Under the pieces are notes generated by a model. That model was given only the letters and a program-made list of their open reading frames with translations. It was not told the DNA's origin and did not search any database. From Bolinopsis microptera (taxonomy: Eukaryota > Ctenophora > Tentaculata > Lobata > Bolinopsidae), in NCBI RefSeq assembly GCF_026151205.1, contig NC_087077.1:3844001-3908000 (forward strand): DNA of 64,000 nucleotides, read 5' to 3'. The position numbers were made by a program, and so were the translations under genes. This document shows positions 27,720 to 40,845 of this stretch, one piece after another (position 1 is the first letter of the stretch; every line of letters begins with the position of its first letter).

Positions 27720-30401
27720 ATGCCAGTCCCAATAACTCCAGCAAGTGCACGAGCACTGACCCCCCAACACCAGCCCACGAGCAGTATCCACTCAGAACCA
27801 GGGTGCACTGCTCAGTACAAAGGAACTGAACTTGGATGTGGCAGGCTTTATGTAGCTGAAACGTGGGTACTTTTTAACAACTGTTTAACTGTTCAATTTG
27901 ATTGTGTTTTGAATATTTGATTCGGGAAACGGATTTTATCCTATTTAGGCTCATGGCAGTGAACTTCATTATTGTAATTAAGGGGGTCTTTATAAATGCT
28001 GCTAGAAAGTACCGTATTTGGGGAATTCCAGTTTTTCAAACCGGATTAAAACGGTTGAACATGAGTTACAATATCTTGCTGGGGCACTAAGAGGTTCTGG
28101 TTATCATATTTTGTGTTTTAACTGCTAAACTCTTTGATCGAAATGAGGAAATGGGTATTAATAGAGAAATCAAGCCGATCCGAGCAATAACTTTGAAAAT
28201 ACGCATTATCGAGTATGAAAAACACGATAAAACGTCCATTAAAGATAATGTGTTGCACTTTGCAGGAATATTGTGTGGATACGAGATGGAGATGAAGTCG
28301 GCTTCAAGTTGAACTACAGACAACTCATAGCCCACGCGGTAAGTATTTATATTTATATTTATAGCAGACTCTTTAAACAGGTTGAACGTACAATTTCTGT
28401 CAAATATGGGCCAGAAGGGCAGAGGTTGTTATCTCGATAAATGTTCTGTATTTTATAATGGGATTCATTTTATATCCAGACTGACATTTCATTAATTTTA
28501 TTTCTAGACCAATGTTACTAATTACTTTAGATTAATATCCAGTTCTTTACTTAACCTATACGTCAGATGTTGCTTAGTAAGAATATAAATAAATATTATT
28601 CATTAGAATCGGTTACAAAATTCCAGTAGTTTGAAAAAGTTCTACAACCGACATGTAAACAGTCTTACATTACCAATTTGCAATGGGTTTTAACAGCTGA
28701 AACTAGTTAAACGCAACTTTAAAATCCGGAAAGCTCGATAACAAAATATGGGCGTTTGCCTTTGCATAAAAATTCGTGCTTTAATGGATAGAATGTGGGG
28801 GGGAGGGTGGCCATCAAGTGTATCCCCGGTTGGAAAAAAATGGCCAAGATGAACCAAAAACCATATGCCCATATTTGGGCATTTAACGCATTAAATTTGA
28901 TAGCTTTTAGCCCATAAATTGATTAAATCTCAATATTTTTAAATATATTTTAGCGATTCACCCCGGGACACACTTTACTCTACTTCAATATGATCGGCCT
29001 CCCCCTCCCCCAAAAGAGATTGTCTGTTAAACCACACACGCTGCTGACTGGTCGCGAAATACCTCCAATCTTTTAATATTCTGTCATTCATTGCCCAATA
29101 CCGTTTAAAGGGCGTGTCCCCAAATGAACTGAACATGACAATGTTTAATGTGTTCAATCGTGTCCATAAATGATTTCTATATATGGCTCAAACGGTTAAG
29201 AGTTTTTTTCTTTCTTAGCTTGACAGTTTAAATCAACCTTTTAAAACGATTACCAATATGCTATTTTAAATGGCCACACCCGATCCCAATGTAATACATT
29301 TTAATTTTAGTTATAGCTGGACTAAAATGTCTTCTTTTTAAAAGTTTCAATAACCAATTTGATACAAGTTGCATTTCCCTTTGCGCGCGCGAAGCCGCCC
29401 GAAAGGGATATTCAACGTATAACAAATAACCAATATGAAATCTCTTCACATAAATATGATTTAATGAACCTTTTACAATAATTTCGCTAACAAGACAAAA
29501 ATTGCAGATTTCGAAAGACGTAAGCGTATACCCGATGCCGTGCGTGTATATGCTTTACGAGAACGTAGGTGAACCTCAAAGTCCAAACTCTTCCGATGAC
29601 GAGGAAGAGGAAGAGGGGAACATAGAGATCAGAATAGCTCCTCATAATGAGAACCAAGGTAAATGGGAGGCCTTCTCTGTAGATAACAGTATTATTATTC
29701 ATGCTTACTTTATTTAGAAAGGAGCAAGATAATGTTTAAACAATATATTTAAACTTTATACCGATGATCGGTATTGATTTAAGCGATTTGGTATCATGAA
29801 CCGTTTCATAACTCCGGGCATTTCGTGTGCTATAATCGTTGTTTTACTAGTTAAATACGTCTCCCTGTACTCTGCAGTTCAGCGGATATACCAGGCTATA
29901 TCAGACGGACAGTTGCTTCACCCAGATGATGACGAGGAGTCGGATAGTGGGGACGATCAAGGGTTCACCCCTGGGGGACTTGCTATTAGCAACCAGATCA
30001 GATTCGACTCTGACGGACAGGTGAGTTTTTTAAATTTACGAGCGTTTATTTTAGTGGTTGGGGTGTAATATTCTTCTGACTTGTATACGACTTAATAGTC
30101 ATCTGCCATTTAAAATAAGCATCCTTAGTAGTTTTTCATTTGTTTTATGATTATTATGAACAATTTTAATATTTGATTTTGGTCGTTTCATTACCCCAGC
30201 TAATAATTGAGATAAAGGGAGATAAAAGATTAAATATCTGCTGTGTCACATTACCTTAATAATTTTATTTGTTGAAATACGAAAAATCATTTGCAGCTGT
30301 TGGTGAACCGAGATAACGAACAAGAAATGGAGGATGGGAATATCATCCATGAACTAACACCAGAAGAGAGCCGGCGATTTGAGGACATGGAGGAAGATTG
30401 A
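27720..30401 (+). CDS. CLNS1A: pICln, methylosome subunit (chloride nucleotide-sensitive channel 1A)
   Basis: Exons 27720-27862, 28266-28338, 29508-29658, 29878-30020 and 30297-30401 join in phase to 204 residues. Family features in order: the PH-like core with GTELGCGRLYVAET then NIVWI (compare GTGTLYIxES in the family), the GFKLNYRQLIAHAISKDVS strand-turn (family GFSLEYPxISLHAxSRD), the acidic loop SSDDEEEEEG, IEIRIAPH, the second acidic patch LLHPDDDEESDSGDD, and the C-terminal HELTPEESRRFEDMEED. pICln binds Sm proteins, works with the PRMT5/MEP50 methylosome and chaperones snRNP assembly in the cytoplasm. The size is slightly below the usual ~235. The start could instead be ATG 27693. Exon 1 ends AC/GTGGGT, which restores the Thr codon. 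Confidence 0.9.
28339..29507 (+). other. pICln intron 2
   Basis: An A+T-rich intron of 1.17 kb with GTAAGT donor and ATTGCAG acceptor. No nested gene was seen. Confidence 0.7.
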
Positions 30402-30671
30402 GAGACATTGATTAATATTTATTAACCAGCTTCAGATAGATCAATTCAGTATACACGTGACCTGCTATTTATAGCTCGGCAAATTAACGGGGAAGAAATA
30501 TGGACTTTAAAAACACTTAAAGACACTTAAAAAGACAATTTCCGGTTATGAAGAATTACAATGTTATCTGATATCATGATATTGATACATGAATTATCGA
30601 CACTAGCTTCACACATTTTCATGACAGTTTTATGTAGCTATCTAGTTTTTTGGCTCAGTATTTTAAAGTTT

Positions 30672-32472
30672 TAAGGGGGCCGGGGGGGGGGTCTTCATCA
30701 AAATTCTCCAAATTGACTTTATAATTGTTTCTGGTAGAAGGGAGTGATAACTACCAGCTGCTTTTGGTCCCATGGAAAAATATTGTTCGTAGCCGAAATT
30801 ATCGCCGGTCTAAGGTCAGCGCTTATGTGTAATTGTATTGCGCGAGCGATTTTCAATCGCAAATTCTGAAAATCGAGTCTAAAAATCTATCTTCTCCTAC
30901 TTTTTTGAGCAATCACCCTGAAACTTTCAGGATATGTTCTAGGAACCATTTAGAAGAGATCTTTCAAGCCAAAATTTTGAGATAAGCCTTTAAAAAAATT
31001 GTATTTAATTTTAAAAATCTTGGACCTGAAAAAAACGAGGTCCAAGATTTTCATAATTTAATAAAAAATTTTAAAGGCCTATCTCAAAATTTTGGCTGAA
31101 AAGTTTCAGGGTGATTGCTCAAAAAATGTAGGAGAAGATAGATTTTTTCCATCGCCTTAAAAAGGCAATAGATGGTTAGAAGTGGTAGGAATTGAGGACG
31201 GGTATAGTGGGTAGGTATGTTTTTCGTGTCACGTGAGTCATGAATTGTGTCACAAAGGAAAACATGCATTACCCTCCGCATAACCATTTAAATGCATCTT
31301 CTCTGCGCGCGGAGCAGTAATGGTGTCATCTCCACGGTTACCCTCCGCACACGTTTGCACGATTCGACGATTGTATTACACTTTCAAATGCGCGGCGCCA
31401 AGCTGACTAAAGTTTTCATAACAGTTACGGTCATAGGTCAGCGTACGTATGTAATTACAATAATTTATTCTGTTGTTTTAAATGGATTTTAATATAAATA
31501 ATGTTGATCATTGATGCGCTACAAGTACAAGTATAACATTAACATACTAATTTCACGTTTTGTTGTGAGTTATTGGTGCAACAACCGACTTGGCTCCCGA
31601 TAATGCTATTAGAAATTAGAAATTAGAAAGATCATTGCAAAATTACATGTGTCAAAACTCAGATCCCAATCAGTTAAATGAAGATTATTAATAATCCGTT
31701 ATATTGTTGAACGAGCGTGCTTAATGATAATCACTTTACAGTCGATCTTCGAGATTGTTCTAAAATTGGAATTAATATATCAGATAATAGGTTAGGGTTT
31801 CGAATAGTCGTTCAGGGCCAGCTAGAGAACGAGTTGAAAAAGTTACGTGACAGTCGAGTGCAGAGTAATTAATCATAATGATCATCCTTTGTTGAACAAA
31901 TTATGTTGCTGATATTATGGGCTCTTACTAAATCGCTCGCCCAAAAATTTCACGTGACTTTGGTTTTTTTGGTTGTACAAAACGGTTTTAGTAGGAGCGG
32001 ATATTATGTTGAACATGATTGTCGAGCGATTAATTTGTTATACGAAATGGACCGTAAATATTATTATGAGTTACATTATGATTACCTAATACGGATTTCA
32101 CGACTACCATTTTATTCAATCTAACAACTTATGTAGACTTGTAAACAACCATTCCTTCACATGGCTTTTGTAAATTGTAATTTTAAATTTTAAAAGGCAA
32201 TGCCTACGAGTACGGTCGATGGAAATCTAGCGTCCGCTAACCGGCGCAATTCTTGTTAGACTTGATTTTCAGAATTTGCGATTGAAAATCGCTCGCGTAA
32301 TACAATTACACATAAGCGCTGACCTTAGACCGGCGATAATTTCGGCTACGAACAATATTTTTCCATGGGACCAAAAGCAGCTAGTAGATATCACTCACTT
32401 CTACCAGAAACAACTATAAAGTCAATTTGAAGAGAATTTTGATGAAGACTCCCCCCCCCCCCGGCCCCCTTA
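30672..32472. mobile_element. 1.8-kb fold-back transposon with ~210-bp terminal inverted repeats
   Basis: The left arm 30672-30882 (starting TAAGGGGGCCGGGG) is matched by the inverted right arm at about 32255-32472. Inside lies a second inverted pair, about 30881-31010 against 31040-31150 (TCTATCTTCTCCTAC / GTAGGAGAAGATAGA), centred on GGACCTGAAAAAAACGAGGTCC. Inside again is a short element at 31919-32005 beginning GCTCTTACTAAATCGCTCGC, shared with the MITE at 35686. No transposase ORF was found. The family is unknown. Confidence 0.75.
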
Positions 32473-32548
32473 TGTTCGCCAATCACCATGTATTGGTACG
32501 GTGCTATTTTATCGTTTTTAACAATATTACATATATTTATAAACTGAC

Positions 32549-33274
32549 GGGGGGGGGCCAATGGCATAAATGGAGAAAATGGAGAATTACTCATAGGTTT
32601 TTCCATTTTCTCCATAGAAATAGTCTCCATTTTATGCCATTTTATGCCATTTTATGCCATCGAAAACCTGAAAAATTTAGAATTTCGAGAAAAATTATTT
32701 TTTAAAAAATATTTTCGGCCGATAATGAACAGGGTAACATTTTTGAACATTTTTTTTTGAACATTCCATGAAACATGGAGAAAAGTGGTTTTTAGAAAAA
32801 ACTTTGAAAAATTTTGACTTAGAAAATTTTTGGCCCGAGTCATTTTCGATACGTACCTCCCGTATCGAGAGCTCCCGATTCCGAGCTCGTGTTGCAAAGG
32901 GGAGGCCTGCCTTCCGAGATCGCATTACCTCGAGTCCAAAATTGTGTATCGAGGGGAAGGTGTGGACTTCGAAAAACCGAAAAAATATTTTCAGCAAATA
33001 ATGAACAGGGTAGCATGAAACGTGGAGAAAAGCGGTTTTCAGAAATTTGAAAAATGTTCAGAAATTTGAAAAATTTCGGCTTATAATGAACAAGGTAGCA
33101 TGAAACGTGGAGAAAAGTGTTTTTCAGAAAAACTTTGAAAAATTTTGACTTAGAAAATTACCCCTCGGGTACACAATTTTGGACTCGAGGCTTCCCCCCA
33201 TAGAAAAAGTCTCCATTTTATGCCATTTTATGCCATTTTATGCCATTGGCCCCCCCCCCCCCCCCCCCCCCCCC
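32549..33274. mobile_element. Second fold-back element bounded by G-run and C-run
   Basis: The left end GGGGGGGGCCAATGGCATAAA is mirrored by TTTATGCCATTGGCC plus a 25-C run at 33250-33274. Near both ends TTTTATGCCA repeats tandemly. The interior has three diverged direct copies of a block containing AACAGGGTARCATGAAACRTGGAGAAAAG (split here as AACAGGGTA and ACGTGGAGAAAAG). No ORF of known type. Confidence 0.65.
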
Positions 33275-33670
33275 AAACTGACTTAATATTTGTAACTGAT
33301 ATAGTATTTTATTTATTTATTTTAGTACCCAAAATTGTGTTTTTATTTTTTCACAATACAACTTCACTTGGGAAAAGTAATATACAGCATATGGCAACCA
33401 GGCAACTTACGTTTTAGGCTACAAATATTCAATATTGATCAAATAGTTACCATAGTTACATTAACTTTGCTGTAACCTAATAATTGCGACGATAAAAAGT
33501 CCCAAATTTTCATTTTAGAAATTTGATCAATTTATCGAATTATTTAAGTATGATAGTATTTACAGCTCATGGTGATACGTTATTTCGAGGGAACTGGCTC
33601 ACACTCTAAAGAAGTACCAGGTGCTTATTCTGGGCTGGCTTCAGTGTAAATATCGCAGGTAGCTACGCAG

Positions 33671-34227
33671 AAATGAGATCTTGTTGGACCCTCTAATTGA
33701 GATTTGGTAAGTGTTTGTGCACTTGTCGTTAGTTTGTCGAGATTTGGTTTTTGGCTTTTCGGCATCAACGGCTTAGTGGCTCAGTTGGTTAATCCGGGCC
33801 TGGTATTGCTTGAGGTACCAGGTTCGATTCCCGACTCTGTCACTAGCCGTGGGGTGAGCGTCGTCGACGCTCAGCTAAGGACCCTGAGTGGTCTATGCAG
33901 CCCCCCGGTCCACTCAGCCAAATACTCGAGAAATCGGGTGTGAGGGTTAAATGAGGAGCTGCCCATTGCAGCAAAGTCTCGGGCGAAGACAGTATGGTAC
34001 ACACTACCTTAACCGTCACTGGCCTAATGTATAATTGAATCCTTCGGCTTCCTGTAATTGGCTGGTTACACACTTGTGTAACAATGTGGCTGTTGGAATG
34101 TCCGAAGTAAAATAAGAGTTGAGATAAAAAAAAAATGAGATCTTGTTGGACCCTCTAATTGAGATTTGGTAAGTGTTTGTGCACTTGTCGTTAGTTTGTC
34201 GAGATTTGGTTTTTGGCTTTTCGGCAT
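33671..34227 (+). mobile_element. tRNA-derived SINE (33766-34132) between identical 95-bp direct repeats
   Basis: The A box TGGCTCAGTTGGTTAA begins at 33778 and the B box GGTTCGATTCCC at 33822, correctly spaced for a polymerase III promoter. A unique body and an A-rich tail (34125-34134) follow. The flanks are remarkable: 33671-33765 and 34133-34227 are identical over 95 bases, starting AAATGAGATCTTGTTGG and ending CTTTTCGGCAT. Ordinary SINE target duplications are 7-20 bp. Either this is an exceptionally long staggered-cut duplication or the SINE arrived together with a local tandem duplication. The perfect identity means the event is recent. Confidence 0.88.
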
Positions 34228-34351
34228 TATGCCAAAATATATCAGAATCCAAATTAAAACAATTAAATTCAAGAAATCCCAAAAGTGGATCGTAAACAAG
34301 CCCATTAGCTTCCGGTTCCCTCCGAGAGAACGAGAAGAGTGAGCTTAGATC

Positions 34352-35685
<1,334 letters not shown>

Positions 35686-36058
35686 GCTCCTACTAAATCG
35701 CTCGCCCAAACTTTAAGAAAATTCTTGTGAAAAGGCCCTTTAGGCATGAAAGTGATCTAGATCGGTGTATTTTTGGACACTGATTCCGAATCACCCCACA
35801 TGACGTAGGGTTAAAATGCTTCTCTGGAGAGTTATGGGCAAAAAACCGTTTTGGTCACGTGACAGGCTAGTAAAACGTGAATTCGATTATTTAGGGTTCG
35901 GGTTAGGGTTAGGGTTGTGGTTAAGATTATGGATAGCTTCGGGGTTATGGTTAGGGTTAGGGTTGGGATTAGGGTTTATGTAAAACCGTTTTGTACGGCT
36001 GCAAAACCAAAAAAACCAAAGTCACGTGAAATTTTTGGGCGAGCGATTTAGTAAGAGC
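35686..36058. mobile_element. 373-bp MITE with telomere-like core
   Basis: Terminal inverted repeats GCTCCTACTAAATCGCTCGC (35686) and its near-complement at 36034-36058 define the element; they match the short element at 31919. The interior (about 35894-35978) is a run of TTAGGG and variants (TTCGGG, TTATGG, TTGGGA), resembling an interstitial telomere track. CACGTGA lies near both ends. Confidence 0.7.
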
Positions 36059-36586
36059 CAATATAAATACCATTAAACTGCGTGACACTCAGCACTGCAA
36101 GTATAAATCCACTATAATATGGATGGGAGATGAGTTCTGAAGGCACATCCCTACTAGTACTAGTTCTAAAGCTATGATCGCGGGGATGCTCAGCCTCAAT
36201 CCTCATCTGCTGCAATTTATCTCTGTGGCATGGAGGTTCAATGAGCCAGTTTGTAACCTACGCATTCAGATTGAAAATAGATAGTAATGAGATTCAGATA
36301 TGTGAATTTTTTTTCTTCATCTTATTAATATTTCTTCCGAGTTGTTCGTTTCTCCTGAATCTTCTTGTCTTTCGGGTGCATTGATACAACTTGATCCATT
36401 CCGGCAGGGTTCTCAACATTGAATTGCTTATAGTAAATAGTTATACTCTTGTTTGCGAACATGCTAGAAAGTTCATTGCAATAGGTAATTAAATCCGGAA
36501 TTTGATCTAAAAAGATGGCGCCAAACGAATTCAAAATTACGAAGTTATCAAGCAATTTGGTTAATCATGCGATTGCTTACCTGGGG

Positions 36587-37430
36587 TAGTGAAGTCAATC
36601 TCGACATCGGGATTCCCGATTTTCGGTCAGGAATTCCCGACCGGGAAATTTTCTCAATTCCCGACTTTCGGGAATTTTCAATATTTGTATTTAAGTTTCA
36701 AATCTTAGAATATTCGAATGAATTTACTGCAATTTAGTTACACGGTAGCGTTAATCAGGTTTTTGAACGTCGTGGAGACTATTATATTAGTATTACTCAA
36801 TTAGCCTGTATCGTCAAGGTTAAGAAAAATAAAGCGCTATATGAGTTTCTAGACGAAAAAAAGATTCATCCAGCAGTCCTGAATGCTGAAGCCAAAAAAA
36901 GTACCAACACGTTTCTCTATTAAATTAATAAGGGGAAGATGCTGGCATTTATAGACGCTGCTATAAAAACGGTCAGGCCGTCCTGATCGATTGAGCCTGG
37001 TATATATGGACGGACCTTTTCAACAGCTGGCAGGATGCAGCTGAAGAAAGTCCATAATAGAATGGGCCCAAGTTGTTTGTGCGATAGTAGTCTAAAGGTA
37101 CTATTTAAGAAAAGAAGGCTAATGATGACACTTGTGGTATCTTCTTGTGACATGATGAGACAGCTTTAATTGTACTATTGAACTTAAACAGTCTACAAGT
37201 ACAACCATAAAATTAAAAGTTGGGTCATGGCATGGACATGACTTTATTACACAAAATGGGACTTAAAGATGAGCGCCATTTGCTTTCGGGAATCCCGGAA
37301 ATTCCCGGTTTTCGGGAATCCCGATATTATTTCCCGATTTTCGGGAATCCCTGGATTTTTTGATGTCGGGATTCCCGAATCCCGGGATTGATTATTTTGA
37401 TCGGGATTGACTTCAGTGAAGTCTTCACTA
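36587..37430. mobile_element. Non-autonomous hAT element, 844 bp
   Basis: An exact 8-bp duplication ACCTGGGG at 36579-36586 and 37431-37438 flanks ends that begin TAGTGAA on both strands. The right end carries an extra 12 bases (inverted GACTTCACTGAA) relative to the left. Subterminal zones are full of CGGGAATTCCCG/TTCCCGATTTTCGGG motifs. There is no intact transposase. It has inserted into an older repeat whose other copy lies at 57785-57865 (shared AGCCTGGGGTCCCCAGG). Confidence 0.88.
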
Positions 37431-37438
37431 ACCTGGGG

Positions 37439-38340
37439 ACCCCAGGCTATAATAATGTTCATAAATTATAGCTGCGGCGGAATGACAGGCTGATCACGGT
37501 CCAGTAAGAATGACCAAACACATTTCAATACAATTTGGTTCGATCCGATTATTCAAACTATCAAATACTTAATATAATAAAATTAACCTTCATTTGAAAA
37601 AAATGAACATGAATATTTTTCGATTTGACATATTCCTCGAATGAGTGATGATAGTTTTAGTAAGTCATACCAGAAAGAATTATTTCAATCGGGCGCTTAG
37701 TGACTGAGCTATATTGTATATAATAAAGGCCAACGTATTGACACTGACTCCCTCCCCCCCCCCCCCCCCCCCCCCACATTATTATAAAACAATAAAACAT
37801 TAAACAACATGTTATTTCTAAAATTGCAATAAATGTTGGTGACTGACTGCGTTTCCACGCCTCCCACTCCACATACACATTACACAGTATTGTTTACATA
37901 TTTTTAAAGTTTATGTTTGTTTGGGGACCGGTTTTTGGTACACCGGCCAATGTTTACAAAATTTGATGATACATAACAATATAATTATTGTATTTAATTT
38001 ATTTTTGCATATTTTTTAATATTCATCAAATCACTATTCGTAGTAGAAAAACAATAACAAGAAGTAACAAACAGTAAATCATTATAAAAGCAATACAATA
38101 TAGCAGGCCGTGATCTGAGTGAAACACAAAAGAGACGCCATCGTAGGGCGCGAGTTAGGGCTCCTCGAACTGCATTAAAACCATACCTTCCGTAACGTTC
38201 TGACAAATATAAATACGAAATAAAAATCACAAAACATTCTAAAATATTACTGAACACCAATAAATATTAATTATGCAAAAATTAAACAACAAGAAATAAT
38301 TTAAAACATCACAAAGAAACAAATAAATTAAAACAAACAT
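37439..38340. other. Intergenic with a 22-C run
   Basis: C run at 37754-37775. The first 70 bases are part of the repeat shared with 57785-57865. Otherwise A+T-rich without gene evidence. Confidence 0.4.
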
Positions 38341-38926
38341 CAACATAATATTACATGTAATATTATGTTGATCCTTAAATATCTCAGCGAAAAATATATA
38401 ACTGCCAGACCATTCAATCATCATATATAAGTACAACCTTTGATGAAACTATTTGGACTTAGAATATTAGGAAAACTTTATCACCAAAGTGTCAAATCAG
38501 GATTAGGGGGTTAAACTTAAACGTCCTCAGAAGATGGAATTATTTTTCACCTCAAATTGGCAACTAGAAATTTTTTTGTTTGCAATTTGTTGTTATTTGC
38601 TGTTATTATGTATAATAACAGCAAATAACGACAAATTGCCAGAAACTTTCCATATGATTATGAAGAATATTTGACAGACTGCGAGCCAAGAAAGGCATTA
38701 CGCTATCACAAGCATCCCATCTTACATATCATTAAAGGCAGTTAAGGTGAAAAATAATTCCATCTTCTGAGGACGTTTAAGTTTAACCCCCTAATCCTGA
38801 TTTGACACTTTGGTGATAAAGTTTTCCTGATATTCTAAGTCCAAATAGTTTCATCAAAGGTTGTACTTATATATGATGATTGAATGGTCTGGCAGTTATA
38901 TATTTTTCGCTGAGATATTTAAGGAT
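38341..38926. mobile_element. Fold-back element with 182-bp inverted arms, plus adjoining 30-bp palindrome
   Basis: 38371-38552 is the reverse complement of 38745-38926 with one noticed mismatch. The loop contains its own hairpin (38582-38639, GCAATTTGTTGTTATTTGC and complement, one mismatch). Directly to the left, 38341-38370 is a perfect 30-bp palindrome centred on ACATGT. There is no ORF. Confidence 0.93.
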
Positions 38927-39690
38927 TAAACTGCAATCAGACTAATCGCAAAAGCTTCGCAGTTTTAATTGATTTGATATATTTTTTTTAAAGCATACAT
39001 CATACATGTCGAGTTCTGTTGTCAATGATGACCGTATACCAATGATTACTGCAGGGTTCATGCCGACCATTACAATTATATCATACGTCATTGGATCTCC
39101 GTATTGTATTATGTGACCCCTATAGGAGTGAAAGGGAGAACTTTGAACTGTCTGAAATAGATAGGTTTAGGATTTGCATTCGATTTTTGCTTACTTAACA
39201 CTTTTTATCAGTCAATTTACCAACACAAAAACAGTCGTTGCCAATTACGAAATGAAAGGACAAGAATGTCAAAGAATTAATAGACAAAAACATAAAATTT
39301 ACTATACCTAAGTCAAGTGAACGGCCTTTCGGCGAATGTGTTCTTTATGAAATCCTCAAGTAATCTAGAATGACGGCGACGCCCACCCACACTCCGATAA
39401 GCCGACAGGACCATAAAAATTAAAAGCGAACTTAAATTTTTTCCCCTAAAATCGAGCGCTTTCTGCGCAAAAAATTGACCTCAGCAGAAAAAAATTAAAC
39501 ATGGCTTCAAATCCAAATTTGAACCAGAAATTGTTCACTTCCTCTTGATAAACTCAATTTTCAACCCAAAATAAAGTCTCAAAGGGGGAAATTACTCAGG
39601 TCAGGATTGTAGGCAATGATTATGCCAAACCATTCATTTTTGTAAATTCATTAAACTTTCAATTTAGCCTAAAACACCCTATTTCGCAAA
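38927..39690. other. Intergenic, no gene recognised
   Basis: A+T-rich DNA; nothing supportable was seen. Confidence 0.4.
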
Positions 39691-39870
39691 ATTTTACCGG
39701 GGGGCTGCGCCCCCCAAGCCCCCGCCAATGGGGTCCGCCCCTGGACCCCGCTTGAGGCTGCGCCCCCAGACCCCTACCACAGTATAAGTATGCAGCTTCG
39801 CTCGCCGACAGCCCCCCCCCCCCCCCCCCCCCCAAAGAAAAATCCTGGCTACGTGCCTGAGCAAAATATA
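39691..39870. repeat. GC-rich transposon terminus
   Basis: An abrupt GC-rich island of imperfect GGGGCTGCGCCCCC hairpins and CCCTGGACCCCGC, then CAGCTTCGCTCGCC, a run of 22 C (39812-39833) and ATCCTGGCTACGTGCCTG. Text of this kind recurs at the ends of DNA transposons in many animals. The class is uncertain and the opposite end was not found. Confidence 0.5.
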
Positions 39871-40117
39871 TGTTTAGGGCTTTTCAGATGATTTGGCTCC
39901 TCGCCACAGTAAGATCCCATACTGTACAAAGTTGGACCCGCGTCCTCAGCCAAACCATCTCTAATCACCGCAATATACTTTGCGATGGTACACCCGGTCA
40001 ACCATAGATCACGGGTCTATCTGCAGTTAAATGGGTCAGGGTTCAACTCTAATGCAGATTTCAAAATGAAGCTGTCTGGGGAATTGACAACAGGGTCCCG
40101 CAGAGCTCTCCTGTATA

Positions 40118-40845
40118 TTAGCCACTCACAATATCAGCAGTTGGAATAAATTCATCGGGAATTCCTGCGTGAAATTGATTTTTGTGCGTACTGATGTTAG
40201 CTGCAGATAAATTGGAGTTGCTCTCAGCAGTTGGCTTCTTTTTCATGGATTTGGTGGAATGCTTTTCCTTAGGAGCTTTTGTCCGATCATCTGTGTGATT
40301 CTTCAAAATATCGTCGAAAGTCGCCTTTGCTTTCTTTGCTGTGTCAGTTTCGTACCAGATATGTTCCGTCTTTTTCTTCGTTTTTCTTTTCTTGCCCTTT
40401 TTGCTCGAATCTGGCTGGTCATCAGTCATGACAGTAATTCCTGCTGCTAAAACTGACTTACTCTACAGTCGGACATATTTATTGATAGCTAGATGGTCAA
40501 CTTTAATCCGGGACTCATCTAGGTTTACTAAGTAAAGTCCCTCAAGAGTCCTGCACCTGCTTAAAGCAACATAAATGTGACCAGTTGCAAAGATCATACT
40601 GCCTAAGTCGCAAAACACGTGACTCAGAGACATGCCCTGCGCTTTGTGGATGGTGAGGGCGTATCCGGTGCTGATAGGAAACTGTCGACGATGGAGGTAT
40701 GACTCTTCGAACAACTTCACTTTGCGAGCATCCCTCGTTATTGCAACGTCGCCGTCGACTCCGTCAAATTGCACTAAAAGTTTCTCAATGATTGAGTGTG
40801 GGTCATCGGACTGCCGTACGATTTGTGTGATTAAACCTTAAATAT
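40118..40845 (-). pseudogene. PIF1/Helitron-type helicase C-terminal fragment
   Basis: Minus-strand reading gives GLITQIVRQSDDPHSIIEK, VQFDGVDGDVAI, then the helicase end ALTIHKAQGMSLSHVFCDLG and YVALSRCRTLEGLYLVNLD. This is the C-terminal superfamily-1 helicase motif block (TIHKAQG, ALSR) of PIF1-like helicases, most common in animals as part of Helitron transposons. The frame continues through a TAG (40465-40463) into a Lys-rich tail (KKGKKRKTKKK). Walker A/B motifs are absent and a TAA precedes GLITQ, so it is a fragment. A genuine PIF1 host gene fragment is a less likely alternative. Confidence 0.7.

Noticed and set aside
35894-35978. Chromosome end or fused telomere
   Set aside because: TTAGGG units are few, degenerate and enclosed by the inverted ends of a MITE.
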